Shown here piece after piece: positions 26,177 through 37,600 of a stretch of 64,000 nt of DNA; the first letter of the stretch is position 1, and each line of letters opens with the position of its first letter. The notes under the pieces are model-generated. The model saw nothing but the letters and a program-made list of their open reading frames with translations. It did not search any database and was not told where the DNA came from. The stretch is from [Mycobacterium] nativiensis (lineage in GTDB: Bacteria; Actinomycetota; Actinomycetes; Mycobacteriales; Mycobacteriaceae): positions 1,941,926 to 2,005,925 of the forward strand of contig NZ_CP083986.1 of assembly GCF_020172685.1 (NCBI RefSeq), read 5' to 3'. The position numbers and the translations under genes are program-made.

Positions 26177-26938
26177 TCACACCGCGAACCATGAGTTGAA
26201 CAGCGCTTGGAACAACTCGGGCATGGTGAGCTCTGGAATCTCATTGAATGTGGTCATCCCGACGGTATCCGATGTGGCCGAGGCGATCTGGTCTGCCGTC
26301 AGCCCCAGGTAGGCATTGTGGACCGCCATCCCGAACAGCACGTCCTGCCAACTTGTGTTCCCGAACAGCAGGTCTATCCAACTTGTGGTCAGGGAGTGCG
26401 TCGCGTAGATGTCGCCTTGGATGTTGAACACTTCGGTGGGATACAGGTTGGTGGGGACGGCGGCGGGGGTGGCGCCGAGCATCACGAAACGTAAGGCATT
26501 GGCGGGGACGCCGGCCTCGATGAGGTCATCTTGGGCATTGGCGGCCACCAGGCTGCTTTGGGAGTAGGTGAAAATAGTCAGCGGGTCGGTGCACACGCCG
26601 AGGTTGTTGCAGCCCATGTCGCCGTTCTGGAAGTCGGCGAGGATCGCGTCGACGAGGATTTTTTCGCCCTCCGGGACGCTCGTCAGGAAGTTATAGGAGT
26701 TGGGAGTGGTCAGCGCCAGCGTCGACGCGGCGGTGCCCTGGTACCCCAACGGATCGAGATACAGGTCCATCCCGTGGTTGATGTAGTTGGCACTCGGAGT
26801 CGAGATGCCGGTCGGGCCCAGGACCAACGCGTCGGTTGAGCCGTAGAGGAAGTCGTAGTTCTGGTTGGCTGCGTTGGCTCCAGCGGCCAGCGCCAGTGCG
26901 GCGCCACACAGCGCGGCGCCGATGATCAGTCGCTTCAT
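26177..26938 (-). CDS. Secreted PE-PPE-domain hydrolase-like protein (copy 1)
   Basis: A 253-residue exported protein. Residues 1-23 form a signal peptide ending ANA. The mature part is a PE-PPE domain (serine alpha/beta hydrolase fold found in mycobacteria): LVLGPTGISTPSANYI, the nucleophile region TIFTYSQSSLVA, and LRFVMLGATPAAVPTNLYPT. GGGGGACC precedes the ATG. No PE or PPE N-terminal domain is present. The tandem neighbour at 27142-27873 is a clear paralogue, and both carry the same 43-base upstream block. Likely a cell-wall or secreted esterase; substrate unknown. Confidence 0.8.
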   Translation of the reverse strand: MKRLIIGAALCGAALALAAGANAANQNYDFLYGSTDALVLGPTGISTPSANYINHGMDLYLDPLGYQGTAASTLALTTPNSYNFLTSVPEGEKILVDAILADFQNGDMGCNNLGVCTDPLTIFTYSQSSLVAANAQDDLIEAGVPANALRFVMLGATPAAVPTNLYPTEVFNIQGDIYATHSLTTSWIDLLFGNTSWQDVLFGMAVHNAYLGLTADQIASATSDTVGMTTFNEIPELTMPELFQALFNSWFAV

Positions 26939-27045
26939 TAGGTCCCCCTTGTTCGCAGAGGATAACGCCCAGCTTTTCTGCCGGGCAGGTGATTAAGTTG
27001 GACTGCTACTCCCCGCGGGGAGATGTGCCGATGGCGCTCTGTAGT

Positions 27046-27088
27046 ACCGGTTGTCGATATACGGATTATTGCCGTTGACGTCAATTTG
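27046..27088 (-). promoter_or_regulatory. 43-bp conserved upstream block of PE-PPE copy 1
   Basis: Shares 36 of 43 bases with 27986-28028, at a similar distance upstream of the paralogous gene. The blocks agree at both ends: ACCGGTTGTCGA on the left and GTTGACGTCAATTTG on the right (plus-strand reading), with TGACGTCA palindromic, and differ mainly in a six-base central stretch. Conservation at this distance points to a shared regulator or promoter rather than chance. Confidence 0.5.
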
Positions 27089-27141
27089 ATGTCCGGAATC
27101 GAAATTTTGGTGCGTCCCTGATTTTGGTGCGCCGCTGTACA

Positions 27142-27873
27142 TCACGCGGCGCTGAGCGCGTTGAGTAGCGCGTCCCAGAGTTCGGTGGAAGTAAGTGTCG
27201 GAATGTCGTTGATCGTGGTCATTCCGTCGACCACCGTTGTGGCCGAGTCGACTTCGGCGGGTGTCAACCCGAGGTAGGCCTCATGGAGTTCCAGCCCGAG
27301 CATGAGGTCCTGCCAACTGGCGCCCAAAGAGCCGGGTTCGGCGTAGGCGTCGCCGTGAATGTTGTACACGTCGGTGGGGTACAGGTCGTCGGGAACCACG
27401 CTGGTGTTGGCGCCGAGCATTACGAAACGTAAAGCATCGGTGGGGATGTTGTCTGCGGCGAGTTGCTGTTCGGCGAGGGAGGCCACCAGGCTGCTCTGGG
27501 AGTAGGTGAAAATGGTCAACGGGTCGCTGCAATCGCCGGAGGCATCGCAGCCCATGTCGCCGGCGGCGTAGTCGGCGAGGACCGCGTTGACGAGGATGGA
27601 TTCGCCCTGCGGGACGCTCTGAAGGAAGTCGTTGGATTCGGGGGTCGTCAGGGCCACCGTCGACGCGGTGGTGCCGTCATACCCGTTCGGGTCGAGATAC
27701 AGGTTGAGCGCGTCGTTGATGTAGGCGGCATTCGGTGTCGGGATGCCGGTCGGGCCGAGGACCAATGCGTTGGTCGAGCCATAGAGGAAGTCGTAGCTGT
27801 CGTCGGCGTTGGCTGCTGCTGCTGACGCCAGCGCTGCGCCACACAGCGCGGCGCCGAAGATCACTTGCTTCAT
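27142..27873 (-). CDS. Secreted PE-PPE-domain hydrolase-like protein (copy 2)
   Basis: A 243-residue paralogue of the preceding gene, start at 27873 (MKQVIFGAALCGAALASAAA) with GGGGGG a few bases upstream; a longer frame from 27900 is rejected. Signal peptide to about residue 22 (ANA-DDS). The domain matches copy 1 throughout: LVLGPTGIPTPNAAYI, LTIFTYSQSSLVASLA, LRFVMLGANTSVVPDDLYPT. Gene plus upstream region look like a roughly 1-kb tandem duplication. Start-to-start direction is the same, so a transcript could cover both. Confidence 0.8.
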   Translation of the reverse strand: MKQVIFGAALCGAALASAAAANADDSYDFLYGSTNALVLGPTGIPTPNAAYINDALNLYLDPNGYDGTTASTVALTTPESNDFLQSVPQGESILVNAVLADYAAGDMGCDASGDCSDPLTIFTYSQSSLVASLAEQQLAADNIPTDALRFVMLGANTSVVPDDLYPTDVYNIHGDAYAEPGSLGASWQDLMLGLELHEAYLGLTPAEVDSATTVVDGMTTINDIPTLTSTELWDALLNALSAA

Positions 27874-27985
27874 CGGTCCCCCCAGGGATCGCAAGTTCAT
27901 AGATGATGTCGCCCAGCCACTCTGCTGGGCGCATTATTTACCGTGGCCGACATGTCCCCCCGGTGGATGCCGAACGTGCTGTGGC

Positions 27986-28028
27986 ACCGGTTGTCGACGG
28001 CAAGATTATTGCAGTTGACGTCAATTTG
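27986..28028 (-). promoter_or_regulatory. 43-bp conserved upstream block of PE-PPE copy 2
   Basis: Counterpart of 27046-27088, located 113-155 bases upstream of the ATG. Same ends (ACCGGTTGTCGA ... GTTGACGTCAATTTG) and the internal GATTATTGC. See the entry for copy 1. Confidence 0.5.
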
Positions 28029-28136
28029 GTCTAGGGAAACGACATGATCGCCTAGCGAAGCTGACGGCGTCTGGCCTCGCGATGTGCGACACCGATCGGC
28101 ACCGCCGAACGCAGGTGAGGTATTGCCGCGGCGCGG

Positions 28137-28772
28137 TCACCTGCTGGTGGCGGTCGGCCTGGGGACGTCGGCCGGTGTGCGCCCGAGCGCGTACAGTGCC
28201 ATCCGCCGATTGGCCATGTCGTGTTCGCCCAGAAACACGCAGCCGCTGCTCTCACAGAACCTGCGCGCCCGCTTGTTTCGGTGGTCCGGGTCGAACATGA
28301 TCCGGCGGCAGCGCGGGTCGGCGTTGAGCACGCTGGCCACGAAGTACGGCAGCACGTATTGGGCGATGCCCCTGTTCATGATTCCCAGATCCGCGATCCC
28401 GGCGTGGATGCCCAAGTCGTAGGGATCGCAGTCATACCGATCGGCGATGGAATCCTTGGCCGCTCGGTATAGCTCGATGTAGGCACAGTCGTCTCCGTCG
28501 GCGCTGGCGATGAACGGCCGGGAGAAGCTGCCGTCGAGTTGCGCATGCAGGTACCGATGCCAGCGCTCCGTCGGCCAGGCGTACTCCCAAGCCTCGGCCA
28601 GGTGCGGGCGGCTCATCCAGCCGGCAACCATCGCGGCATCGGCATCGGGGTCGGCCAGCCGAAACGCGTACGGCGCCGGCACCTCGGGGTGTGACGGGGG
28701 CGCCCCGACTTCGCGGACGGCATCGGGCAGGTCGGTCCGTTCCCGCGGCAGAATCACCTCCGATCGGCTCAC
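28137..28772 (-). CDS. mbtK: MbtK-like siderophore N-acyltransferase (GNAT)
   Basis: A 211-residue GNAT-fold protein of the IucB/RhbD/MbtK type ([30 protein letters not shown] ... [20 protein letters not shown] ... [24 protein letters not shown]). Members acylate the hydroxylamine of N-hydroxylysine or N-hydroxyornithine to form a hydroxamate; MbtK adds a long fatty chain. The GTG start at 28772 overlaps the mbtH stop (GTGA), so it is the last gene of the same operon. Length agrees with Rv1347c. In M. tuberculosis mbtK is in a separate locus; here it is directly in the cluster. Acyl-chain specificity cannot be read. Confidence 0.8.
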   Translation of the reverse strand: MSRSEVILPRERTDLPDAVREVGAPPSHPEVPAPYAFRLADPDADAAMVAGWMSRPHLAEAWEYAWPTERWHRYLHAQLDGSFSRPFIASADGDDCAYIELYRAAKDSIADRYDCDPYDLGIHAGIADLGIMNRGIAQYVLPYFVASVLNADPRCRRIMFDPDHRNKRARRFCESSGCVFLGEHDMANRRMALYALGRTPADVPRPTATSR

Positions 28773-28984
28773 CGCGACCCCATCGCGTCGCGCAGACTCT
28801 TCGGCCGCATGTCGGTCCAGTGTTCCTCGACGTACTGCAGGCAGTCCCCGCGGCTGGCTTCGCCGTAGATCTGACGCCACCCGGCCGGAATGTCGGCGAA
28901 CGCCGGCCACAGGCTGTACTGCTCCTCGTCGTTCACCAGGACCAGAAAGGTGGCGGTTTCGTCATCGAATGGATTGGTGCTCAT
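28769..28984 (-). CDS. mbtH: MbtH-like NRPS chaperone
   Basis: A 71-residue MbtH-like protein with the family signature ([28 protein letters not shown], ...[14 protein letters not shown]). MbtH proteins bind adenylation domains and make them soluble and active. ATG 28984 has GGAG at ideal spacing; ATG 28987 is one codon earlier. It overlaps the end of mbtG by 23 bases and the start of mbtK. Confidence 0.95.
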   Translation of the reverse strand: MSTNPFDDETATFLVLVNDEEQYSLWPAFADIPAGWRQIYGEASRGDCLQYVEEHWTDMRPKSLRDAMGSR

Positions 28985-30272
28985 CATCTCTCCTCAACGC
29001 AGGCCGGGCGGGATCGCCGCCGGCCGTGTCAGTGGGGGACAGTTCGGCGCCCAGTACCCGATCGGACAGCAGGCCCAGGCAGCTCAGATTGGGAAAGCCC
29101 GGCCCCTGGTTCAGGCCGGCAAGGTTGGGCAGGAACAGTTTGGGCGCAACGCCTTCCACGGCCAGGTCGTAGCCGATCGCCTCCTGCAGGCGGTCACTGC
29201 CCAGCGGCCCGCCCAGCCCGAGTTCCAGGAGGTCCAGGGCGTCCTGGCTGAACAGCGAGGTGAACCACAGCGCGTCCAGGCCCGATCCGTCGATCACCAG
29301 ATCGAAACCATGGACAGTCTCGAAATCCTCGCTGCCGCGGTTGGTGCTCAAGGTGAGGCGGATCTGCCCGTCCCGGCCGACGGCATGCGCGACGCGGCCA
29401 CGCAGATGCCGGATCCGGTCATCGGCCATCAGCACGTCCTGCACACTCGACGAGAACACCCCCCGGTCGGTGCGGGCGATCGCGTCCCGACGTTCCTGCA
29501 GCGTCAGAGCGGTCCAGTGCGTCGGATCGGAGAACAGTGAATTCTCGAAGTAGCTTTCGCCGCGGGTGAACAGGGTCACCTGCGGTGAGATCACGGTGAT
29601 CGTCGAAACCGGGTGCCCGCGAAGCTCATTGAGCATGGCTGCAGCGGTCTCTCCGCCGCCGATCATGGCGACGCGCTCGGCGTTGATCCGGTCGTGCTGC
29701 GCCGCGCGATGCCAGAACTGGGCGATCGACAACACCCGCGGGTTACCGGGCAGCAGGGTCCGTTCGGCCTGGCCCGGCCCGGTGACCATCAACGCATCGG
29801 CGTGAATGGTGTTGTCGCGGGTGTGCAGGGCCCATCGCCGGCCGTCGACGGCGATCCGGTCCACCTCGCCGTGGGCCACCTCCATGTCGATGCGCTCGGC
29901 GACCCAGCACAGGTACTGGCCCCACTGACGGTGCGTGGGCGCCGGGCGGCCGCGGTCGATCCAGTCGGCAAACTGGCCGGTCGCAATCAGATACGCCTGC
30001 CAGCTGTAGCAGGTCATCCGCTCGTCGAGCTCGGCGTTGCGGCGCGGCACCAGCGCCGACCGATAGGGGAAGCCCACGTCCTTCTCCGGTCCGGTGCCCA
30101 ATCGGTGCGCGCCGTCGGTCCAACCGCCGATGGCATACCAGTTGGCGGCGACCCCGGTGCGTTCGACGGCAATGACATCGGGTGGGTTGATACCCATCTC
30201 ACGCACCACCGACGCCTTGGCCGCGACGGCCACCGCCTTGGCTCCCGCGCCGAGCACTGCGAGTGTGGTCAT
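28962..30272 (-). CDS. mbtG: L-lysine/L-ornithine N-hydroxylase MbtG-like
   Basis: A 436-residue flavin-dependent N-monooxygenase. The FAD site opens the protein ([20 protein letters not shown]), a second nucleotide site appears near residue 215 ([14 protein letters not shown]), and the C-terminal [13 protein letters not shown] region fits MbtG. Start 30272 overlaps the mbtF stop (ATGA). It makes the N-hydroxylated side-chain amine that becomes the iron-binding hydroxamate after acylation. Whether it takes Lys or Orn is not decided by reading; length (431 in M. tuberculosis) and context favour the MbtG type. Confidence 0.88.
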   Translation of the reverse strand: MTTLAVLGAGAKAVAVAAKASVVREMGINPPDVIAVERTGVAANWYAIGGWTDGAHRLGTGPEKDVGFPYRSALVPRRNAELDERMTCYSWQAYLIATGQFADWIDRGRPAPTHRQWGQYLCWVAERIDMEVAHGEVDRIAVDGRRWALHTRDNTIHADALMVTGPGQAERTLLPGNPRVLSIAQFWHRAAQHDRINAERVAMIGGGETAAAMLNELRGHPVSTITVISPQVTLFTRGESYFENSLFSDPTHWTALTLQERRDAIARTDRGVFSSSVQDVLMADDRIRHLRGRVAHAVGRDGQIRLTLSTNRGSEDFETVHGFDLVIDGSGLDALWFTSLFSQDALDLLELGLGGPLGSDRLQEAIGYDLAVEGVAPKLFLPNLAGLNQGPGFPNLSCLGLLSDRVLGAELSPTDTAGGDPARPALRRDDEHQSIR

Positions 30273-33200
30273 GGCGCCATCTCCTTCAGGGCTTCTTCCC
30301 ACAGTGCTTGCAGCGCCGAGAGGTCCGCCTCGGGCAGGACGTCGGGCAATGCCCGCCACTGTGTCAACAGGACATGCCGGCCGCCGGAGCTGAGCAGCGC
30401 GGCCATGATGGTCAGCTCATGGCGCACCGCGAGATCGGGCTGTGCGATCGGCGGTACCCCGGCGAGCAGCCCACGGTCGAGCTGCAACCCGGTACCGCTG
30501 TCGCCGATATCGGTGCGCCCCAGGTAATTCAGCAGCAGCTGCGGACCCGGGTAGCTGCGGAACCGTTGCGCGGTGTCGGCGCGCAGGCAACGCAGCAGCC
30601 CGTAGTCGATCGCGGTGCCGGGGATGGCGGCCACCTGCTCGCTGATCCGCACCGGGTCGGCGTCGGGTATCCGCAGCGGGTAGATGGCGCTGAGCAGTCC
30701 GACGGTGTCGGTGATGTCCAACGGCTCGTCGCCCGCATCGCGAACCATGGTGTCGGTGCGCCCGTGCGTTTCCAGCGCCAGCAGCGGCGGGGGAGTCGGC
30801 TGGCCGCGGCTGCGCCGCCAACCGATCACCATTCGTGCCGCCGCGGCCACCAGGAAATCGAACACCGGCAGACCCGACTCCAGCAGGGCGCGGGACACCT
30901 CGGCGTCGCTCGCGCTCGATCGGACCAGCAGAGCGCGGGCCCGGTCGCGGCCGGGCTCCACCCGCCGGGCCCCCAGGTCGGGGTCTTCACCGTCGAGCTG
31001 GGCAAGCCAGAACTGTTCGGTGTGAAGGATGTCGGTGCGCTGAACAAGTGCCTCGGCCCACCGTCGGTAGCTGGTGTGCTCGCGGATCGGCGGGGCCTCC
31101 TGACCGGTGGCAAGCAGGTGCAGGGCGGTGTCGAGTTCACCGACCACCACCCGCCACGACGCCGGGTCCATCGCCAGGACGTGCACGGTCAGTACCAGCA
31201 CACTGTGCCCGTCGGACGGCCGAAGCCAGCTCGCCGCGAGCATCCGACCGAGTTGGGGATCGAGGCCCGCCATGGCCTGTTCGGTGCGTGCGGTGACCGC
31301 TGCGCCCAGGTCGCCGGTCACCGCGACCTCGTCCAGAACGGCGGTGGCCGGGCTGGGGATCAGCGTCATGGCGGTCCGGTCGAGTCGGGTGCGCAGCACT
31401 TCGTGGCCGTCGATGATGGAGCCCAACGCGGTTCGCAGCTGCTCGCCGGTTACATGCTCCGGCAGGATGATTGCCTCGGTCTGCGCCAGCCGGCGGGGGT
31501 CGCCGTATTCATAGAGCCAGCGCGCGTTCGGCAGCAGCGGCAGTGGCTCGTTGCTGTGGTCGACAGGATGGACGGCACGGGTGGTGTCGGTGTCGATAGC
31601 TGCGGCCAGTTCGCGGACGTTGCCGCACTCGAGGATCAACCGGGCGCGTAACGGGATGCCGCGGCGACGGGCTGCCTGCACCACAGACAGCGCCATGATG
31701 CTGTCCAGTCCCAGCCGGACGAAGTCAGCGGTCACGTCGACCTGGGCGGCATCGGGCATGCCCACGAATTCCGCGAGTAACGCCGCCAGCGCGGACTCGG
31801 TGTCGGTTTCGGGTGCGGTCGCGGGGGTTTCGGCGGTGTTGATGTCGGCCAGCGCCACCTCGTCGAGCTTGCCGTTGGCGGTCAACGGAATGTCGTCGAC
31901 CACGACGATGTGCTGCGGCACCATGTAGCGCGGTAGCCGCTCGCCGAGCATGCACCGCAACTCGGCGGCGGCGGGAGCCGCGCCGTCGAGCGGCACAGCG
32001 TAGGCCGTCAGCCGAGCGCCACCTCGATGTTCGCGCACCACGACATCGGCGTGGCGCACCGCCGGATGCGCTTCGAGCGCGGCGCAGATCTCGCCCGGTT
32101 CTACCCGGTAGCCGCGGATCTTCACCTGGGCGTCGGCCCGGCCGAGGTATTGCAGCGCACCATCCCGCTGGCGGCGCACCACGTCACCGGTGCGGTACAT
32201 CCGCTCGCCGGCGGCGAACGGATCGGGGACGAATCGAATGGCCGTCTCTGCGGGCCGCCCCAGGTAGCCGCGAGCCAGCTGCGCGCCGGCGAGGTACAGC
32301 TCGCCCGCCGCTCCGTGGGGGACCGGGCGCAGCGCGGAATCCAGAACGTAACTGCGGGACTGCGCGGTGGGGCCGCCGATGGACGGCTCGTCGTGATCGC
32401 AGATCGCCGCGACCACGGCCTCAACCGTTGCCTCGGTGGGCCCGTAGCAGTTGTATGCGGTCATCCCACTGCGTGAGCACTCTCGGCGGATCGCATCCCA
32501 GGTCTGCGGGCCGATCGCTTCGCCGCCCAATGCGAGCACCGCCAACGGCACGCCGTCCAGCAAGCCGAACGCCTGCAGCTGAGCGAACATCGACGGGGTG
32601 GTGTCGATCATGTCGAGCTGGTGCTCGGCGATCGCGGCAACCAGGGCCTCGGCGTCGTGCTGGGTGGGTTCGTCGACGATGTGGAGGCTGTGCCCGTCGA
32701 GCAACGCGGCCAACGGCTGCCAGGAAGCGTCGAAAGCAAACGACCACGCGTGCGCAATGCGCAGCCGCCGGCCCAACCGGGCGGCCGCGGGACGCAGTAC
32801 CGAAGCGATGTGATCGTCGGCAAAAGCACTCAGCGCGGCATGAGTTCCGATGACCCCCTTGGGTTCTCCGGTGGTCCCGGAGGTGAAGATGACGTAGCCG
32901 GCCTGCTCGGGATCGGCGTCGACGGGCCGGAAATCCTGGACCGTGGGTCCGAGGGCAGACTCGACGGTCCCGTCGATGACATAGCCGGCACCCGTCTGCC
33001 GCATGATCGAGTCCACCCGTTCGGGGGGCATCCCGGGCTCCAGCGGAACACACATCCCGCCGGCCTTGAGTACCGCAAGCATCGCGACGACGTATCGGTG
33101 GCTGCGTGGAAGCATGATCGCGATGGGTGTTTCGGGTGCGATTCCGCCGTTGTAGCGCGTTCCCAGTTGCTGGGCCAGTTGGTCGGCGGCAGCGTCCAGC

Positions 33201-34696
33201 GCGCCGTAGGTCATGGTGCCGCCCGCCCAGCTCAGTGCGGTGGCTTCCGGCTGGGCCGCTGCGATCGCGGCAAACCGGGTGTGAAAGGCCACCGACCGGT
33301 CTGCGCGGATCCGAGCGGCGACGGTCCGCGGTCGGGCCTCATCGTCGAAGAGCACGCTGACATCGCGCATCCGGCTTTCCCACATCGACAACAGCCGTTC
33401 GGCGGTGACCAGCACCCGGCGGCCGAGCTTCTCGGCGCTGGTCGAGCCCAGCGCCTTGTCGAGCACCTCGATCAGCAGGACCAGATCGTCATCGGCCATG
33501 TGTGCGGCCAGTGCCACCGGGAAGTGCGAGACGCTCTCCAGTTCCGCGGGCCGGAATGTCACACCGCCGGCGGTCAATTCGCGGTGCTCGGCCAGTCCGG
33601 CGGTCGGAAAATTCTCGTAGACCAGCAGCGTGTCGAACATCTCGCCGACCCCACCGAGTGCGCGCAGTTGTGCGTGGCTGAGGTAGCCGTGGTCGCGCAG
33701 CAGGGCCGCGGTGCGTTGCAGCGCCAGGCACTGCGTCCCGACGTCGGCGCCCGGGTCGAGCCGTACCCGCAGCGGAATGGTGTTGATGAACAGGCCGATC
33801 ATGGATTCGACGCCGGCGAGTTCGGGGGGCCGACCGGAGACCGTGACCCCGAATACCACGTCGTCGCGGTCGGTGTGCCGCGACAGCACCAGTGCCCAAG
33901 CCATCTGCATCACGGTGTTGACGGTGATGCCGCGGGAGCGGGCGCCTTCACTCAGCCGCGCGGTGAGCTGTCGGCCGGCGTGCAACTCGGTGCGCCGGGG
34001 CAGCCCGGTGCGCGACGCGTCGATCGCCATCGCCGCCGACAGCAGAGTGGCGCCCGGCAAGCCGGCGAGGTGACCGCGCCACACGTCTTCGCTGGCCGCG
34101 TTATCGCGGCTGCTCAACCAGCCGATGTAATCCCGGTACGGCCGCGGTTGCCGCGGCAGCGACGCGGGATCACCCCCGGCGCCGTACAAGGCGATCATCT
34201 CCGCGGCGAACACCGGCAGCGACCAACCGTCGATCACGATGTGATGTGCCGTGATCACCAGATGCCAGTGATCTCCCGGCAGTTCGATGAGCAGGAAACG
34301 GATCGCCGGGGTCCGTTCGAAGTCGAACGGCCGCGATCGCTCCGCGGCGGCCAGCCGTCCGATGTCCTCGGGAAGGGCGCGAACCTGCCGCCAGGGCAGG
34401 TCCACCCGTGATGGGACGATCTGCACCGGACGAGGAATGTCGCGGCTGACGAAGCTGGCCCGCAGATTCGGGTGGCGCGCCAACATCGCCGCGGCGCACC
34501 GCTTGAGCAGCTCGACGTCCAGCGGCCCGCTGATGTCCGCGGCGATCCCGATCAGATAGGGGTCCTCGACCCTGCCGTCGTCGGATACCTCGGTGAGCCC
34601 GGACAACACCGTGTGCGAATACAGCCCCTCTTGAAGTGGGCTGAGCGCCATCACATCCTCGACGGCCGGTGGCGGGCCGGCTTTGGCGGCGGTCAT
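30269..34696 (-). CDS. mbtF: MbtF-like NRPS (C-A-T-C), terminal module
   Basis: A 1475-residue NRPS. Domains: C with intact HHIVIDG near 155; A with core [10 protein letters not shown] near 607 and A10 lysine PLTANGKL; T with LGLDSIM near 997; terminal C from about 1030. Reading the A-domain pocket against GrsA gives Asp235-Ala236-Gln239-Asp278-Ala299-Gly301-Cys322-Val330-Glu331, with two acidic residues that suit a basic side chain such as Lys or Orn. The last C domain reads HVLAMDP in place of HHxxxDG, so the catalytic His is missing; in MbtF this domain is linked to release by cyclisation. There is no thioesterase. Start at 34696 overlaps the previous stop (ATGA). Confidence 0.88.
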   Translation of the reverse strand: MTAAKAGPPPAVEDVMALSPLQEGLYSHTVLSGLTEVSDDGRVEDPYLIGIAADISGPLDVELLKRCAAAMLARHPNLRASFVSRDIPRPVQIVPSRVDLPWRQVRALPEDIGRLAAAERSRPFDFERTPAIRFLLIELPGDHWHLVITAHHIVIDGWSLPVFAAEMIALYGAGGDPASLPRQPRPYRDYIGWLSSRDNAASEDVWRGHLAGLPGATLLSAAMAIDASRTGLPRRTELHAGRQLTARLSEGARSRGITVNTVMQMAWALVLSRHTDRDDVVFGVTVSGRPPELAGVESMIGLFINTIPLRVRLDPGADVGTQCLALQRTAALLRDHGYLSHAQLRALGGVGEMFDTLLVYENFPTAGLAEHRELTAGGVTFRPAELESVSHFPVALAAHMADDDLVLLIEVLDKALGSTSAEKLGRRVLVTAERLLSMWESRMRDVSVLFDDEARPRTVAARIRADRSVAFHTRFAAIAAAQPEATALSWAGGTMTYGALDAAADQLAQQLGTRYNGGIAPETPIAIMLPRSHRYVVAMLAVLKAGGMCVPLEPGMPPERVDSIMRQTGAGYVIDGTVESALGPTVQDFRPVDADPEQAGYVIFTSGTTGEPKGVIGTHAALSAFADDHIASVLRPAAARLGRRLRIAHAWSFAFDASWQPLAALLDGHSLHIVDEPTQHDAEALVAAIAEHQLDMIDTTPSMFAQLQAFGLLDGVPLAVLALGGEAIGPQTWDAIRRECSRSGMTAYNCYGPTEATVEAVVAAICDHDEPSIGGPTAQSRSYVLDSALRPVPHGAAGELYLAGAQLARGYLGRPAETAIRFVPDPFAAGERMYRTGDVVRRQRDGALQYLGRADAQVKIRGYRVEPGEICAALEAHPAVRHADVVVREHRGGARLTAYAVPLDGAAPAAAELRCMLGERLPRYMVPQHIVVVDDIPLTANGKLDEVALADINTAETPATAPETDTESALAALLAEFVGMPDAAQVDVTADFVRLGLDSIMALSVVQAARRRGIPLRARLILECGNVRELAAAIDTDTTRAVHPVDHSNEPLPLLPNARWLYEYGDPRRLAQTEAIILPEHVTGEQLRTALGSIIDGHEVLRTRLDRTAMTLIPSPATAVLDEVAVTGDLGAAVTARTEQAMAGLDPQLGRMLAASWLRPSDGHSVLVLTVHVLAMDPASWRVVVGELDTALHLLATGQEAPPIREHTSYRRWAEALVQRTDILHTEQFWLAQLDGEDPDLGARRVEPGRDRARALLVRSSASDAEVSRALLESGLPVFDFLVAAAARMVIGWRRSRGQPTPPPLLALETHGRTDTMVRDAGDEPLDITDTVGLLSAIYPLRIPDADPVRISEQVAAIPGTAIDYGLLRCLRADTAQRFRSYPGPQLLLNYLGRTDIGDSGTGLQLDRGLLAGVPPIAQPDLAVRHELTIMAALLSSGGRHVLLTQWRALPDVLPEADLSALQALWEEALKEMAP

Positions 34697-37600
34697 GCCG
34701 GGCGGCCGTCCGCCGGACTCCACGAGCGCGTCACCGCCGCCAAATCCTCGGCGGACAGCCCCGAAGTGCTCATCGGTGCGTGCTGGGTGTCGGACGCAGC
34801 CGAGTTGGCCTGTGCCGCGTCCACCGCTGCCGCCAACTGCTGCACGGTGGGGCTCTCGAACACCATGCGCGGGTGAACGGGCAGACCGGCCGCCCGCGCA
34901 CGTGCGGCGACCTGGACCGACAGGATGCTGTCCCCGCCGAGCGCGAAGAAGTCGTCGAAGCGTCCCACCGCCGCGATGGGCAGCAGATCGACGAACACCC
35001 GCGCCAGCGCACGCTCGGTGCCGGTGCGCGGGGGCTCGCTCTCACCGGTGGTGCTGACCGCGGGTCGCGGCAGCGCAGGCCGATTCAGCTTGCCCGACTC
35101 CGTTTTCGGCATCTCGTCGAGCACGGTGACCGAGGCGGGCACCATGTATCCGGGCAGCACCCGGGCGACGTCGGCGCGCACCGCGGCGGCGAACGCGGAC
35201 CGCTCGGCCTCGTCGGCCAGCGGTCGCCGCGGCACCACGTAACCGGCCAACGTGGTGCTGCCCCCAACCTGCCAGGCGCGGGCTGCGGCCGTGGCCACAC
35301 CATCGGCGGACTTGAGCGCCTCGTCGACCTCGCCGAGTTCGACTCGGAAACCGCGGATCTTCACCTGGTGATCGGTGCGGCCGACGAACTCCAGTCGGCC
35401 GTCCTGGGTCCAGCGGGCCCGGTCGCCGCTGCGGTACAGCCGCGCGCCGGGGTCATCGGTGAACGGGTTGGCGACGAAGCGCGACGCGGTCAGCCCCGGG
35501 CGTCTCCAGTAGCCCCGCACCAGTTGGCCGCCGGCGTAATACAGTTCGCCGATCACGCCGGGCGGCACCGGGCTGAGGCCGTCGTCGAGCAGATACACCT
35601 GGGCATCGGTCATCGGCGTGCCCAGCAGCGGCACGGGGGGTGTCAATGGGCCGCGGATCAGCGCGCCCGATGTCTCGGTGGCGCCGAAGTTGTTCAGCAG
35701 CTCGGGGCCGTCGGCGTCGCCGTAGCCGGCGAGCAGCTGTTCCTGCAGCGACGCCGGCAATGGTTCGGCGCCGCACACCAGCCGGGTCAGCGACCGGAAG
35801 GCATCCGGCCAGGAACCGATGATCGCCGAGACCAGGGTGGGCACCGCGGTCACCTGCGCGATCGAGTGCCGCCGCACCAGCGACGCCAACGCCTCCGGGT
35901 CGCGGTGTTCGGCGTCGTCGGCCAGAATCGTGGTGGCGCCGGCGGCAAGGCCGCCCAGTGTCTCCATGCAGCCCTCGAGGAAGGTCCACGAGGCCTGCGC
36001 CAGCCGAATGTCGTTGCCGGCGACGGGATAGTTCGCGAGCTGCCAATTGAGCCGGGTTGTCATCGCCCGGTGAGTGCCCAGCACTCCCTTGGGCTTGCCG
36101 GTCGAGCCGGACGTGAACACCAGGTACATCGGGTCGTCGGGGTCAGCGGCGGGAAGCGGGGACTCCGCGCCGTTTCCGTCGGTGGGTGGTGCGTCGAACA
36201 CCGCCGGGTCATCCAGTGAGATCAGGGCCATGCCCGGGCGTTCAGGCATGGTCGGGAGAGCTTCGGCGGTCACCACGACGACCCGGGGGTCGGCGTCGTC
36301 GAGCATGAACTGTTTGCGGGCGAAGGGATAGCCGGGGTCGAGGGGAAACAGACCGGCGCCGGCCTTCATGATGGCTACCATCGCAACGACCATGTCGATG
36401 TCGCGCCGGGTCGACAAGCCCACCAGCGACCCGGGCCGCACCCCGCGTGAGGCGAGCAGCCGCGCGAAGTTGTCGGAACGGCGGTGCAGCGCAGGGTAAT
36501 CGATCTGGTCATCACCGCAGCGCAGCGCGATCCGGTCCGAACCCCAGGCACGGCTCGGTTCGAGCAGTTCGGCGATGGTCAGCGGACGCTCGACCGGAGG
36601 TTTCGGCCCGCGGCTCCACTCGGTGAGGATTCGGTTCCGTTCGGGCGGGTTGATCAACGAGACGTCGCGCAACGTCTGATCCACGTCCCGGGTGAAGGCA
36701 TCCACGACGTGGGTGAGCCAGCCGACCAGCCGCTCGATGGTTGCCCTGCGGTACAGCTCCGTGCGGTAGAGCACATTGCCCCGGTATCCGGTGTCGCCGG
36801 CGAAGAAGTTCACGCTCAGATCGGCATGCGCGATGTCGAATGTCGGTTCCACCACGCTGAATACGGTGTCGCCTCCCGAGTCGGAGTCGATCACCTGGGC
36901 GGCCGGCAGGTGGTCGCGCACGTGCACGACCACCTGAAACAGCGGATTACGGGCGAGGGTGCGGATCGGCGCGGCCACATCCACGACCCGGTCGAACGGC
37001 AGGTCCTGGTGGGCGTAGGCGGCCAGCGCCGTGTCTCGGGTGCGGGCCAGCACCTCGCGCAGCGTCGGGTTGCCGTGCAGGTTGTTGCGCAGCACCAGAA
37101 TGTTGATGAAGAAGCCGATCAGTTGGTCGAGCTCCGGCTCGTCGCGCGCCGCGATCGGGGTGCCCACCGGAATGTCCACGCCGCCGCCGGCTTTGTGCAA
37201 CACCACGGCGACGGCGGCCTGCAGCAGCATGAATTCGGTGATGCCGAGGTCACGGCTGACGGCCGCAAGCTTCCCGCGGGTCGATGCGTCGATCTCGAAT
37301 TCGACCGAGTCACCTGCCCCGCTGGGCACCGGCGGCCGCGGATAGTCGGGCCGCAAGCCGGTGTCCTCGGGCAGACCTGCCAGCTGCCGCTTCCAGTAGT
37401 CGCGCTGCGTCGTGGCGATACCGGGCTCGTCTCCGCCCGACTCGGCCAGCAGGGCGGCCTGCCACGCTGCGTAGTCGGCGTACTGCACCGGCAACGGCGC
37501 CCAGGATGGCGGCTGCCCGGCCCGACGGGCCCGGTAGGCGGTCAGCAGGTCGGTGAAGAGCACCCCGCCGGACCAGTGGTCGATGGCGATGTGGTGCACC

